64,000 nt of DNA from Chloroflexi bacterium TSY (lineage in GTDB: Bacteria > Chloroflexota > Anaerolineae > Caldilineales > Caldilineaceae). The stretch is taken from positions 186,001 through 250,000 of the forward strand of contig JAHBNG010000005.1 of assembly GCA_019217005.1 (NCBI GenBank). Reading direction: 5' to 3'. The notes below the pieces were generated by a model. It was given only the letters and a program-made list of their open reading frames with translations. It did no database searches and was not told the DNA's origin. A program made the translations under genes and the position numbers. Positions 31,341 through 42,385 of the stretch are shown piece by piece. The first letter of the stretch is position 1, and each line of letters opens with the position of its first letter.

Positions 31341-34300
31341 ATGTATATACAAAAGTGGTATTATATTTTCTTTGTGTTTATGTGGTTGTTGGTTCATGAT
31401 TTTATTTTTGAGCAAGAACGGTCTGTTCAAGCAGAATCAATTCAGGGTCCATTGCACGACACTCAAGTTAGCGGAGAGCTCACCTCTGACACAGTTTGGG
31501 ATATTTCTGGCAGTCCGTATGTTTTGACGGGGCAAATCGTGGTTCTTGAGGGTGTGACTTTGTCGATTCAATCAGGCGTGGTCGTTAAATCAAAAGCAGG
31601 CAGCGTGTTGGAAGTTAGAGGCGATTTGGAAGTCAATGGGACCAAGACAGAGCCTGTTATCTTTACTGCAACGCAGTCAAATCCCACTCCTGGATTCTGG
31701 CAAGGATTACAGTTTGAAGCGACAAGCAAAGCAAATTTGAAACATTTTGTCATAGAGTATGCTGGACGGATTGATAACACAAACAAAATACGCGCCGCAA
31801 TTCAAATTCAAAGTCAACGGGTCACGATTGAAAACGCTGATATCAGAAATATTCGGGGCGACGGAGTCTATAGCGCCGTTGGGCTAACGTTGCAAGAGAG
31901 CCGCATAGATAATTTTACATCTAGCGGCGTGAACGTGTTGGGCAACCTGTTGCTGACGAATGTCGAAATTACAAATGGCAATCGAGGGGTAATCGTTGGT
32001 GGTGCATTTACCTTAAGGCAGAACCGCATTTCAGAAATTGATCGATATGCGCTAACAGTAGCCAGTGATGCACTTACTTCGGGCCTATTTTTGGACAATA
32101 CTCTACACAGTATAAATCTTCCAAAAGCGATTGCGATTGAAGGAAGTACGTTAGATGGCGTACATGATTGGCCATCTTGGATCACAGCATATGATTTGCA
32201 TATGACTTCGTCTTTGGAAGTAGCCCCAACCGGTAGATTCACCCTGCCTGCTGGTATACAGATGCATTTTCTGCCCAGTACTCGTCTCCTGATTTCTGGG
32301 ACACTCCATGCTCGCGGAACATCAGAGAAACCGATTCTTTTCACAGTAAATCGAACAGAACCAGATGCCGGTGATTGGCACGGTTTAAAGTTTCAAAATG
32401 GAAGTCAAGTCCGATTAGAACATATTATTCTAGAATATGCTGGAAGAAAAGATGAGGATACAAATTTGACCGCAGCGATTCAATCCAATAGTCACGATGT
32501 TGAATTAAGGCATTGCAAAATCCGAGAATCCCGCGGGGATAGTATCCTTAGTACAGTTCATCTGGTGATCGACGCATGTCGGTTCGCTGGTTTTACAGGA
32601 GTTGGAGTCAATGCGGTTGGGAATGTCACTTTGAATGAAACTGAAATTATTGGGGGCAAGCACAGCATCGTTGTTGGTGGTGAGTATACCTTGACAAACA
32701 GTATCTTCTCAGGTGCAAGTGAATACCCTCTCAAATTATCTGGGGATCGGATTGCCTCTGGCACGTTTACCAATAATGTTGTTCGCGACAATCTTGTGGC
32801 TGCAATTGAAGTTACTGGAGGTTTACTTCACAATACCCATCAGTGGCCCCAGTGGATAACTGATTTTGAATTGGATCTGACTTCCTCCATTGTTGTCGAA
32901 CAATCTGGCCTATTGTCAATCCCGGCTGGCGTACACATCAAGTTCCCGCTTGACAGTAGTCTGTTCGTCTCGGGAACTTTGAATATCATGGGAACTCAGG
33001 TACAACCTGTTCTGCTTACGGCACACAAAAGCGAACCTGCGCGAGGATTCTGGAGAGGGGTAGAGTTTGCCTCGACAAGTAATGGATTTTTGCGACACTT
33101 TATTGTCGAATATGCTGGACGAGAGGTCAACCAGAGAGATGTGAATGCGGCTGTCGTCATTAAGAGCCACAATGTTGTGCTGGAAAATGGAGTTATTCGT
33201 CACAGTAGAAGCGATGGAATTCATAGTTTGGCCAATGTGGTGATACGTGACAGCCAGATTCGTGAATTTGGCGGAACTGGAGTGTATGTAGCAGAAGACC
33301 TGATATTGTTGCGGACGGAACTCGTCAGTGGCACGCGCGGAATTATCGCAGATAGTGCATTTGCGATTGCTAATAGCACAATTTCTGGGATAGAGGAAAC
33401 TTCCTTACGAGTAAATGTACAGGCTGTTGCGGATAGTGTCTTCACTGAAAATACGATTGCAGGAACAACGAAAGATATAATTGAATGGAGGGCAATTGAA
33501 TGGCATACATGAATGGCCCTCTTGGCTGGCAGAAAAGGAGCTTGTGTTTCTCTCGTCTTTGGCAGTAGAACGTGATGGCAGGCTTACAGTGCCGCAAGGT
33601 GCGACTCTTCATTTTCCGTTTGGCAGCGTTGTCAGTATAGAAGGTTCTCTGGACGTAAATGGCACTCAAGAATTTCCAGTGTTATTTACATCTAGTCGTC
33701 TGAACCCTACTCCTGGTACTTGGCACGGGCTACGTTTTGGCGCTGACAGCAGGGCGGAGATGAAGCATTTTGCCGTTGAGTATGCCGGACAAAAAGACGA
33801 CGAGACCGGTATTAGCGCGGGGATCATAATTCATAGCGATCAGGTCAACATAGAATCTGGACGCATTGAACATACAGACGGGGATGGAATCTACAGCTCT
33901 GTTGGCCTGAAAATGTTCGATGGTTATATCTCGGATTTTGCGACCATTGGCCTCAATGTTGCTGGCGATCTGACTTTAGGAGATACCAGGATTGTTAGCG
34001 GTACAAGTGGATTAAGTGTGTCTGGTGTGTATACGCTGACCAACAATTCGCTCTCTGACGTAACAGGCTATGCACTTCAAGTGCAAGCTGATTCCATCGG
34101 CCCAAGTAAATTGTCCGGCAACATGTTCAGTGGAGGCATCAACAACGCAATTAAAGTTGAGGGTGGCATGCTAGATGGCGAACACCATTGGCCTACATGG
34201 ATTGCCGATCACGAGATACATCTGACCTCCGGATTGGAGGTGAATCAAGGGGGGATGCTCACTCTATCGCCAGGCACAAATCTGCATTTTCCATTTGCAG

Positions 34301-36231
34301 GTTCTCTACGCGTTCATGGTAAGTTGGTTGGCAAAGGAACTGCCGAAAATCCCATCATCTTTACAGCAAATCGTGATGGGCCAACAGTTGGATTCTGGCG
34401 GGGCTTGAATTTCGCACCCAAAAGCGAGGTCAAATTGGAGCACTTTCGCGTGGAATATGCAGGGCGACCCGACGAGGATACAGGCATTCGGACGGCCGTT
34501 CTAATTGAAAGCAGCGACGTGGATTTGCTGGGTGCTGAGATAAAACACACGCGCGGCGATGGAATCTATAGCCTGACAGATTTCGTTTTGAAAGAAAGCC
34601 ACATCTATAGCAACACCCAGGTCGGTATACGCTCACTTGGTTCATTGATCGTGTCTGACACGGTGATCGAAGGTGGTACCCATGGAATCATAGCTGACGA
34701 CACCTATACACTGACAAATAATAGCGTGGTTGGAGCAAGTGAATATGGCCTACGCCTCGTCTCAGAAGCAATAGGAGTAGGGGGATTTAAGAATAATACG
34801 ATCAGTGGAGGTGCAATCGAAGTAGCTGGCGGTCAAATCGAGGGCACTATCCAGTGGCCAGCATGGTTGGCTTCATATGAGATACATTTAACATCACCAC
34901 TAGAAGTCAGTCAGGGCAGTTCATTAAGCCTGCCAACGGGGCTGCATTTGCACTTTCCTTTTGCAAGTGCATTCGTGATAAAAGGTAAGCTGGATGGACG
35001 TGGCACACCAGAACAGCCGATCGTCTTTACCGTGAATACGAACGAACCGAAAAGTGGATTCTGGCAAGGTTTAATTTTCGAAAGCGGTAGTGATGTCAAA
35101 CTGGCGCATTTCCGGGTCGAGTATGCAGGACGTACCAATGATGTCAAGGGTATCCAGTCTGCTCTAGTGGTTGAAAGCGAAAAAGTAGACTTGGAACATG
35201 CTGAAATTAGATATACTCGCGGGCATGGAGTCCTGACCCTCGTGCCCTTCTCTTTGCGCGAAAGCCATATCTATAGCCACACGGATGCGGGGATACTTGC
35301 TGTGGGTCCATTAACGGTGTCTGATACAGCAATCGAAGGTGGAACACACGGAATAATAGCCCATAGTGATTATGCATTGACAAATAATCACGTAACTGGA
35401 GCAAGTGAATATAGTCTCGTTATCGCAGCAGAAGCAATTGGGAAAGGGAAATTTGAAAACAATATCGTGAACGGTGGAACAGTTGAGGCGATCCGTATCG
35501 CGGGTGGTCAGATCAAAGGCGATGTTATTTGGCCAGATTGGCTCACGTCATATGCTATCCATCTTGTTTCATCCTTGGAAGTTGAACAAGGAAGCTCGCT
35601 ACAGCTACCTCCAGGATTGCGCATCTACTTTCCATTTGGTGGCGTTTTGGATGTGAGAGGAAAGCTTCAAGGGAAAGGAACATCAGATCAACCGATAGTA
35701 TTTACAGCCCGACGAGATGTTCCGAGGCATGGATCCTGGTATGGGTTAAATCTTGCTGAGGGGAGCGAACTTGTCTTAGAAAACTTTGTGATTGAGTATG
35801 CAGGCAGAAAAAATCAGGAAACTGGCCGAGCAGCAGCGATCGCTGTCGATAAGGCCGTTGGGCGACTAACCAAAGGAATTATCCGTAAGAATGCTGGCGA
35901 TCATATCTATGTGGTCGATAGCTCAGATTTTTCGATCACCGAAAGTCAGATATATGAAGGGTGGAACTGCGCAATCATCAATCAAAGTTCAGATTCACCT
36001 GTACAAGCGACAAACGTCTGGTGGGGAACATCAAAAGGTCCACCTCATCCAATTTTAAACCCTGGCGGAGATGGACAAGGAGTAAGCGATGGAGTGAACT
36101 TTCATCCCTGGATGACGGCCGAACCAGACAATTTCGAACCCGGACAGAATCCCATGCCAGATTTGAGCATGTATCCAGTGCGGATCTATAGTCCAATCTT
36201 GTTAAAGCGATTTAAGAGTCGTTGTTCTTAA
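31341..36231 (+). pseudogene. Giant secreted parallel beta-helix protein, seven ~224-residue units, one frameshift
   Basis: The N-terminus has a hydrophobic export segment (YYIFFVFMWLLVHDFIF). The body is built of seven units with a period of 666-675 bp. Each unit opens WPxWI..xEIHLTSSLEV, then an LxLPxGxxLHFP strand, GTxxxPIxFT, GxWxGLxF, HFxxEYAGR, then short beta-helix turns ending in YTLTNN. The WPxW starts lie at about 32169, 32844, 33514, 34189, 34855 and 35530. The single frame change near 33486 (GAATGG where GAAAATGG would fit) joins two ORFs of 723 and 916 residues into about 1630. The C-terminus reads [16 protein letters not shown]. Likely a surface adhesin or carbohydrate-binding helix. 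It overlaps the convergent next gene by 20 bp. Confidence 0.8.
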
Positions 36232-38509
36232 TTACAAGAGGCAAAAAGATTTTCTCTATTTCTGCACCTCTGAATTGGGGATCAAGATAATCGCTAAGAC
36301 CATCACCGTTAGAATCAAGCGGTCCCTCATCAACTGTCGGAACACCGTCGCCATCATCATCGGGATCAAGATAATTGGGAAACTGATCCCCATCTGTATT
36401 GTCGTTTGTGGGATCGCCATCATTGTCCGGATCTTCTGAACGTGTCTCAATGCCATCATTATCGTCATCCGAATCTAGATAATTTGGAACTCCATCATGA
36501 TCTGTATCATCATTGATTGGGTCACCATCACCATCGATATCCTCATCACCATTTGGAACTCCATCATGATCCGCATCCTGAAGCGGCGGTGGCAGCGTTT
36601 CATCTCGTGGGTGGATCACAATTGTGACCACCGCTGATTGACTGCGCCCTCCCCGATTCGTCATATTTGGCAATACGGCCGTTATCGATAGATTGTCTGA
36701 AATTGCATAGGAAAACGTATCCGTGCCAACAAAATTGCTGTCTGGTGTATAGAGTATCTTCTGACCTTGCTGAATGGCCGTTCCATGTTCCGGCGTACCG
36801 ACAGTGGTGATTCTGAGTGGATCGCCATCCAAATCGATATCATTTTTGAGGACATCAATCGTGACAGCCGTGTTCTGTTGGGTCGATGCGCTATCGTCTA
36901 AAGCTTGAGGCAAACGGTTCTCCGGTTGGTTATTGACTGGATTTCCCCATACAACATCCAGGCTTGGTCGCACATTTGCCTTTGCATCTGATGACCAGAA
37001 ATATTTTCCGCTGTGATAGTTCGTGTCAGGTGAATAGAGCACCAGACGTAAAGGCTCAGCATTGGTATATGCATTTGCCATAGCCAACCCGATATCCCAG
37101 TGGCGTGCCAGATTGGCGGACGTAACGTCCTTGGGCAACGGATCCACAGACGCTCGACTGACATTTGGACCAGCAAGTGGTGCGTTATTCCAATGGATCT
37201 CTTCTTCCAACCAATCCTCTGCAACAGTTGATATCTGAATCAATGATGTTGGCGCTCCACTATCGGTGCCTTGACCGGCATTACCAAATTGATGCATGGT
37301 CAACGTCGCTGACACAATCGTCATATTGGGGGGAATCGCTTTTATTGGAAACGTGATATAAAATTTTGAGAAACAAGGCCAGTCCGCTACATCGATCTGA
37401 CTCTGAATATTAATCTGCGCAAAGCCAGCATAATTTGCTTGACCCCATTCCTGCCAGTAGTCAAGTCCCGATCCACAAGTGGAATGACCGCCAACATGTG
37501 CATCGGTCACCGTTGCTCCATTCAACCCGTGACGAATTGTTGTCGATTGAATCCCCGTTGTTGGCGGCGCTGAGTAGTTGGGGAGGCCAAAAATCAACTC
37601 ACCCCAAGTCGAGGGTTGGTTGGAATCCATCTCACGTGGCCACATTTGCGCATCAATTGGATTCCCTTCTGCGTCGTCCCGATCATGGATGATCAAGCCT
37701 AACCTCCAGCGTGTATTGGATGGTGGTGAACCTGTTAGACCGAGGCTCTCAAAGGGAATTTCAAAATTTGCTTTCCAGCCACGAGCTTCTGCTCCATTAT
37801 TCAATCCACTTCCACGCCAACCTGTCTTATAGGTGAAAGGTGTGGAAGCAGTCTGCCATCCAGAGCCATTTCCTTGCCAAGCCGCACGATGACTCTCAAG
37901 CGTCCCCTGTTGACTAAGCTGTACAACAAAACGATGTGCCCCTCGTGTTGTGGCAGATGGAGAAGAGGCCTGCTCTACGTTGCTTATCTGTAGGAAAAGT
38001 TCAAGAGCGTCCCATTGAGTGAGGGTCTCTGCGCTGGGTGTTCGAGTATACCAGAGTTGCCGATCAAAGATGCGTGCTTGTAAGACCAAGCTATCTTCTT
38101 TGTAATGAGCACGTACATCAATATAGTTCCGCGTTTGGTCCACCTGTCCAAACCAAAAGATCGCGCTCTCCTTGAGTCCGCCTTCAGCTTGAACCTTCGG
38201 TAAGTATACTTTGTATTCCCGTTCCAGATTACCAGGCGATGATGGAGTTGGTAATAAAGTAGGTGTTGGTGATGCATTCGTTGGTTCATCAATCGGTTGA
38301 TACCAGTCTGCGTCGGGGATACGACCAAAGCCACTCGCAGCCTTGATCCCAGGTTCCCGCGCGCTAAATGACACCTGGGTAGATGGCTGAATCCTTAAAT
38401 CCATTCGCTGATGATTCACGCTATGTGTCGCAGTTCGGCTAAAAGCACCTCCTGATGTGATTAATAAAAGAAGAATTCCCATGAGCAATTGATGGACCAG
38501 TTTGTACAT
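36212..38509 (-). CDS. Secreted multidomain protein: CBM9-like, DNRLRE-like, Ig-like, thrombospondin-3 repeats
   Basis: 765 residues. Signal peptide [20 protein letters not shown], then a Pro/Thr linker ([13 protein letters not shown]) and EYKVYLPKV. Residues about 110-300 look like a CBM9/DOMON sandwich ([25 protein letters not shown]). Residues 320-510 resemble a DNRLRE domain ([30 protein letters not shown]). Then an Ig/cadherin-like repeat ([32 protein letters not shown]). The last 120 residues are calcium-binding DxDxDG repeats ([19 protein letters not shown]). It ends [16 protein letters not shown] surface protein that probably binds polysaccharide and needs calcium. Confidence 0.85.
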   Translation of the reverse strand: MYKLVHQLLMGILLLLITSGGAFSRTATHSVNHQRMDLRIQPSTQVSFSAREPGIKAASGFGRIPDADWYQPIDEPTNASPTPTLLPTPSSPGNLEREYKVYLPKVQAEGGLKESAIFWFGQVDQTRNYIDVRAHYKEDSLVLQARIFDRQLWYTRTPSAETLTQWDALELFLQISNVEQASSPSATTRGAHRFVVQLSQQGTLESHRAAWQGNGSGWQTASTPFTYKTGWRGSGLNNGAEARGWKANFEIPFESLGLTGSPPSNTRWRLGLIIHDRDDAEGNPIDAQMWPREMDSNQPSTWGELIFGLPNYSAPPTTGIQSTTIRHGLNGATVTDAHVGGHSTCGSGLDYWQEWGQANYAGFAQINIQSQIDVADWPCFSKFYITFPIKAIPPNMTIVSATLTMHQFGNAGQGTDSGAPTSLIQISTVAEDWLEEEIHWNNAPLAGPNVSRASVDPLPKDVTSANLARHWDIGLAMANAYTNAEPLRLVLYSPDTNYHSGKYFWSSDAKANVRPSLDVVWGNPVNNQPENRLPQALDDSASTQQNTAVTIDVLKNDIDLDGDPLRITTVGTPEHGTAIQQGQKILYTPDSNFVGTDTFSYAISDNLSITAVLPNMTNRGGRSQSAVVTIVIHPRDETLPPPLQDADHDGVPNGDEDIDGDGDPINDDTDHDGVPNYLDSDDDNDGIETRSEDPDNDGDPTNDNTDGDQFPNYLDPDDDGDGVPTVDEGPLDSNGDGLSDYLDPQFRGAEIEKIFLPLVIKNNDS

Positions 38510-39010
38510 TTTAGGATTTGAGCTCCCGATTGTGACAACGGTTCAATTGGAATCTTTGCCGCTGTTCCAGAATGACCGGTCTGATGGCCACATCAGTTAA
38601 ACTGCAGACAATTATACGATCTGTCAAGGTTTGTTGCTCGACTCAAGTAATACGAAAATTACTCTTGTATCCTGCTTTGCCACAATTCAAGCCATTTGGA
38701 TTGAAACTATCACCTTACGGTTTTGTGCAAACCACCACAATAAAATAAGGCTCTACGCGAGCTACTTAATATATAGCCTTTCAGGAAAAACTTTTCCTGT
38801 CGTTGATGGCGTTTCGACCGGTCAGCTAGTCAGCTCTCTGGCTGACCGGCTGAAATGCTGACAAGCTACTGTTTCGCGTGGAAAAACATTATCTGAACAT
38901 CTATAGCAAACAAAGGGTGCCTGAATTTGCCTAAATCAACCATTCGCCCATACAGTATACATAATGAACAGGTCATGGCTGCGGGTTAATTGACGCAATT
39001 TGTATAGACT

Positions 39011-39297
39011 CAGTCGATCCAAATTCCTGCGGAGTCGCCATGCATGGCGCGGCGTTCTCTAACGCCGATTCTAGCCGAGCAAAGCCGCATTAGAGATTAC
39101 ACGCAGTAGGATTTCTCAGAGGTAGAGCGTTCAAATGGCGAAAAAAGACGCAGTAGAGAATCTCGGACCATTTGGCACGCTCGAGTCTGTTTTGACTGAG
39201 AAGTGCAGGATTATGTCTACTGCGTGTAATAGAGAACGCCTTTCCAAAGGAAAGGTGCGCTCATTCCGCGGTTAATAGACACATTTTGGATCGACTG
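39011..39297. repeat. Pal-F copy 2 with Pal-H inside
   Basis: Ends CAGTCGATCCAAA and TTTGGATCGACTG. Flanks are AGACT and AAACT (5-bp TSD with one change). Subtracting Pal-H (39096-39230) leaves about 150 bp, close to Pal-F copy 1. Confidence 0.8.
39096..39230. repeat. Pal-H copy 2, 135 bp, TSD AGAG
   Basis: Same 135-bp element as at 14815 and 47882. AGAG lies on both sides (39092-39095 and 39231-39234). Its host reads GCATT-AGAG-AACGCC once it is removed. Confidence 0.9.
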
Positions 39298-39352
39298 AAA
39301 CTCTGGTCGTAGTCTGAGAATGTTGCATGCGTTGACTCTCTATCGCTTACGG

Positions 39353-39404
39353 GAGTGTGTCCCAAAGTGCGTAAATGTAAGTCCTAACTTTGTGGTACAC
39401 ACTC
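39353..39404. repeat. Pal-G copy 1, 52 bp
   Basis: GAGTGTGTCCCAAAGTGCG at the left and ACTTTGTGGTACACACTC at the right form imperfect inverted repeats. A longer copy is at 42133-42211. Confidence 0.75.
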
Positions 39405-39478
39405 TCACTTATCGAACGGCCATGATCAATGAACAGTTCACGTTGGAGAATGATACTGGAGACTATGAGGAAAGATCA

Positions 39479-40195
39479 ATGGCTCAAAACACCAAGAAAC
39501 GGCAGAAGAAACTCCAAAAAAAGAACGCCAAGCGCAAACAAAAACGCTCAATCATGGCACGCGTCGCCCATGCGACAGCGTCCCTATCACTCAATCAAGC
39601 CAAAGATTGGCCTCTTCACGAGGTCTGGGTGACCGAAGACTGGGACGTTCCAGAAGAGTTGGTTCAGATCGTTGTGGCACGCAAAGGCCCTAGAGATTTC
39701 ATCGCGGTGGCCATTGTGTTGGTCGATCTGGGCTGCTTGGGCGTGAAAAACGCTGATGGCAAAATCACCACAGAGTATGAATATCAACAGCGCCAGAGCG
39801 AGATGGCGAGCAATCAGACTCTCATCCCAGCCGACCTCAACCTGGTGGCCAAGATTATTCGCGAAGGAATTGCCTATGCTGACCAATTTGGCTTTAAACC
39901 AAATCGCGATCTAGGAAAAGCCATGAAGGTGATCGGAAAAGCCGATCCAGATGCTTATCCAGAGGAGATTCCGGTCGGTGGTTCAGATGGACGGCCTTTT
40001 TTCTTCGCTGGTCCATACGACGATTCAAAACGAATCATCGACAAGCTAACGAACAAGCTAGGACCAGACGGTTTTACCTATGTCGCACCAGCGGAAGCGT
40101 TTGGGGATCTGAAAGTCGAGGATGTATATGATTTCGACGATGATGATGAGGATCATACTATCGACTTTGATGATTCAAGGCAATCTAATATTTAA
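39479..40195 (+). CDS. Conserved-looking hypothetical protein, basic N-terminus, acidic C-terminus
   Basis: I chose the ATG at 39479 because GAGGAAAG lies 5 bases before it; an upstream open frame from 39320 runs through Pal-J and Pal-G sequence and is not native. 238 residues. Residues 4-24 are strongly basic (KKRQKKLQKKNAKRKQKR), suggesting nucleic-acid binding, and the last 25 are a run of Asp/Glu. The middle has DWPLHEVWVTEDWDVPEELV and VAIVLVDLGCLGVKNADG. No known domain recognised. It converges on the ABC importer operon, with a shared inverted repeat between them. Confidence 0.75.
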   Translation: MAQNTKKRQKKLQKKNAKRKQKRSIMARVAHATASLSLNQAKDWPLHEVWVTEDWDVPEELVQIVVARKGPRDFIAVAIVLVDLGCLGVKNADGKITTEYEYQQRQSEMASNQTLIPADLNLVAKIIREGIAYADQFGFKPNRDLGKAMKVIGKADPDAYPEEIPVGGSDGRPFFFAGPYDDSKRIIDKLTNKLGPDGFTYVAPAEAFGDLKVEDVYDFDDDDEDHTIDFDDSRQSNI

Positions 40196-40244
40196 ACGCG
40201 AATTCTTCGCACCTGTAGTCAAATACGCGGTAGATTCGGTGAAG

Positions 40245-40294
40245 AGGATAAACAGAATTGATAGAGTGTTCGCTCTTCTAAACCTGTTTATCCT
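40245..40294. terminator. Bidirectional terminator-like inverted repeat
   Basis: AGGATAAACAG (40245-40255) and CTGTTTATCCT (40284-40294) are a perfect 11-bp stem, with a second small stem AGAG/CTCT in the loop. It lies in the 114-bp gap between convergent genes. There is no U tract, so it could also be a repeat remnant. Confidence 0.45.
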
Positions 40295-40309
40295 GTCCAT
40301 CTGTGGATC

Positions 40310-41209
40310 CTATTTGATCCCCGAATACAAAAAGCTCCGCACAAAGCGACGCTGGAAGATGATAAACGTGACAAGCAACGGCGCTGCTACAATCAGAGTC
40401 GCTGCCATGAGGAGTGACCACCGAGCGCCGATTTCGCCCAATTGGGTAAAACGTACCAACCCAACCGTCAATGGACGCACATCATCGCTCGTTGTTACGA
40501 CAAGTGGCCAAAGAAACTCATTCCAGTGGTAGCTGACCGACGAGAGGCCAAATGCGATTAGGGCAGGCATGGCGGGCGGCAGGTAGATGTTGCGCAAGAG
40601 TTGATGCCATGCACAACCATCGATAATGCCGGCATCGACCAGCTCTCGCGGAACGGCGAGAAACGCTTGACGCAGGAGAAAAGTACCAAAGGCCGAACCA
40701 AAATAGGGAATGGCAACGGCTAGCCATGTATCAAAGATGCCAAGCTGCCGAATCATGGCGAAATTCGGTGCCAACAATGCGGTTGTGGGGATCATCAATT
40801 GTAACAGGACGAAGAAGAATAGCAACCGTCGACCAGCAAAGCGGTAATGCGCAAAAGCAAAACCTGCGAATGTCACGGTAACTAACTGAACGCCCAGAAT
40901 CAGTACAACAATCGCAATCGTGCTGATATAGTATTGACCAAACGGAGCCAATTCTGTTGCACGAGTGTAGTTCTCTAGCGTCAATCCTGTTCCGAACCAG
41001 ACATCCCCCCGCCCCAAGGGCTCATTGGCTGGCCGAAACGAAACCACGATACACCAAGCAATGATGACGGCCCATCCTGCTGCAAAGAGGTAGGTGGCGA
41101 ATTGAAGCACTATTGTGCCCCAGAAAGGTTCTGTGCCAAGTTGCTCACCATGGAGCGGTGATGTGTCTTTCCCAGATAGCGATGGGGAAAGAAAATGTTT
41201 GCCTCGCAT
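40310..41209 (-). CDS. Sugar ABC transporter permease (MalG/UgpE type)
   Basis: 299 residues, six hydrophobic segments. The EAA-type loop reads VPRELVDAGIIDGCAWHQLLRNIYLP (about residues 190-215), the site that contacts the ATPase. The C-terminal RFVRSFLYSGIKG-like end (FLYSGIK) is usual for this class. Its ATG directly follows the stop of the partner permease, so the two are translated together. No ATPase gene is nearby; such importers often share an MsmK/UgpC ATPase coded elsewhere. Confidence 0.9.
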   Translation of the reverse strand: MRGKHFLSPSLSGKDTSPLHGEQLGTEPFWGTIVLQFATYLFAAGWAVIIAWCIVVSFRPANEPLGRGDVWFGTGLTLENYTRATELAPFGQYYISTIAIVVLILGVQLVTVTFAGFAFAHYRFAGRRLLFFFVLLQLMIPTTALLAPNFAMIRQLGIFDTWLAVAIPYFGSAFGTFLLRQAFLAVPRELVDAGIIDGCAWHQLLRNIYLPPAMPALIAFGLSSVSYHWNEFLWPLVVTTSDDVRPLTVGLVRFTQLGEIGARWSLLMAATLIVAAPLLVTFIIFQRRFVRSFLYSGIK

Positions 41210-42112
41210 TTACACCCTCTCCTCGCCCTGTTCAGAAAGCAAAAAGTTCGTAACGGTGAAGAGCAACAATACAAGAATAAGAATTACTGTAATGGTTGCT
41301 GCTTGCCCCACATTCAAATACTCAAAGCGCACTTCCCATAACCAGTAGAGTAGCACCGTACTCGCACCACTCGGCCCGCCACGCGTCAAGACAAAGATCT
41401 GGTCCACGGTCTGAAAAGCGCTAATTAAAGCGATTGTCGAGATAAAAAGCGTTGTTCGTCGTAGCAACGGCAGGGTAATTTGCCAAAGTTGTTGCCAGGC
41501 AGTGGCACCGTCCAAGCTTGCGGCCTCATATACATCGGTTGGCAAATTCTGCAAACCAGCTAGATAGAAGAGCATATAGTAACCTGCATTTTTCCAAACC
41601 ACGACGATCATTGTGGCAAGCAGTGCCAGTCGCGGGTTGGCGGTCCAATTTTGGGGGCCACCATAGCCTGTTAAGCGCAAAAACGTGTTAAAGATGCCAT
41701 AATCGGGCGTAAAGAAAAAGAGCCAGATGGTGGCTGCACTGACCATGGGCAAGACTGTTGGATAAAAAAAGGCCAACCGCACGAATCCCAAACCCCGCAT
41801 CCGACGATTGACAAGTAGAGCAAAGAATAGGCCAAGTGCTATACTAACCGGAACAGTTCCGGCAATGTAGATAAAGGTATTGAGAAGAACTTGATGAAAT
41901 GTCTCATCGCCAAAGAGATCGGCATAATTTTGAACGCCATTGAAGGTTGGGATCCGATACTTGCGGATGTTCAGTCGCTGGATAAAGAAGCTCTGATAGA
42001 GAGCCAACAACGTAGGCCAAGCTGTAAACAAAGTAACAAACAAGAGGGTCGGCGCAATGAGGAGATATGGAAAGAACGAGCGATGCTTGGGAGGAAAGTT
42101 GTTGTTGGTCAA
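41210..42112 (-). CDS. Sugar ABC transporter permease (MalF/UgpA type)
   Basis: I place the start at TTG 42112, with GAGGA 8 bases upstream, which gives NNNFPPKHRSFFPYLLIAP and about 300 residues. An ATG at 42187 also fits the frame but lies inside Pal-G copy 2 and would add about 25 repeat-encoded residues. Six hydrophobic segments are present. The EAA loop is DVYEAASLDGATAWQQLWQITLPLL. It pairs with the UgpE-like permease and the lipoprotein at 42386-43702. Substrate is probably a sugar or glycerol-phosphate compound. Confidence 0.88.
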   Translation of the reverse strand: MTNNNFPPKHRSFFPYLLIAPTLLFVTLFTAWPTLLALYQSFFIQRLNIRKYRIPTFNGVQNYADLFGDETFHQVLLNTFIYIAGTVPVSIALGLFFALLVNRRMRGLGFVRLAFFYPTVLPMVSAATIWLFFFTPDYGIFNTFLRLTGYGGPQNWTANPRLALLATMIVVVWKNAGYYMLFYLAGLQNLPTDVYEAASLDGATAWQQLWQITLPLLRRTTLFISTIALISAFQTVDQIFVLTRGGPSGASTVLLYWLWEVRFEYLNVGQAATITVILILVLLLFTVTNFLLSEQGEERV

Positions 42113-42132
42113 GGACGGTTTCCTCGATATTG

Positions 42133-42211
42133 GAGTGTGTCCCAAAGTGTGTAAATGCAGCCGATTCTCTGACTGAGTGGCGTTCATTTACACACTTTGT
42201 GGTACACACTC
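42133..42211. repeat. Pal-G copy 2, 79 bp
   Basis: GAGTGTGTCCCAAAGTGTG at one end and CACTTTGTGGTACACACTC at the other, 79 bp. It lies between the solute-binding-protein gene and the permease genes, over the permease 5' end. Confidence 0.85.
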
Positions 42212-42385
42212 TGATCATCGTATCGTCAAATTGTAGAACAAACAGCTTGTTTGTTCCCCATCACCATCGAATAACCTTTGCCATCTGGACGATACGATGA
42301 CTAACGCCATCATTGTTTACCCAAGAAGGGTCTTGATGACGATCTAATTCCAAAAGAAAGTACCACGCAATACGCACCACGTCTC

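Larger units (their letters stand above)
38971..39427. repeat. Pal-J copy 2, composite host of other palindromes, 8-bp TSD
   Basis: Ends GGTCATGGC and GGCCATGATC, flanked by a perfect AATGAACA duplication (38963-38970 and 39428-39435). Compared with the plain copy at 24085, it has Pal-F copy 2 inserted at 39011-39297 and Pal-G copy 1 at 39353-39404. Confidence 0.85.
38510..39478. other. Gene-free stretch: two hairpins and a nest of palindromes
   Basis: Two small perfect inverted repeats lie near the left: CAGGAAAA/TTTTCCTG at 38782-38799 and CCGGTCAGC/GCTGACCGG at 38818-38849. The right half is the composite Pal-J copy 2. No convincing ORF is present. Confidence 0.6.

Noticed and set aside
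31341..36231. Long tandem repeats considered as recombination-based antigenic cassettes
   Set aside because: Units are one continuous frame apart from a single indel, and diverged. No silent cassettes or invertase gene nearby.
38971..39427. Clustered short repeats considered as a CRISPR array
   Set aside because: There are no regularly spaced direct repeats with spacers. The structure is nested inverted repeats with target duplications.
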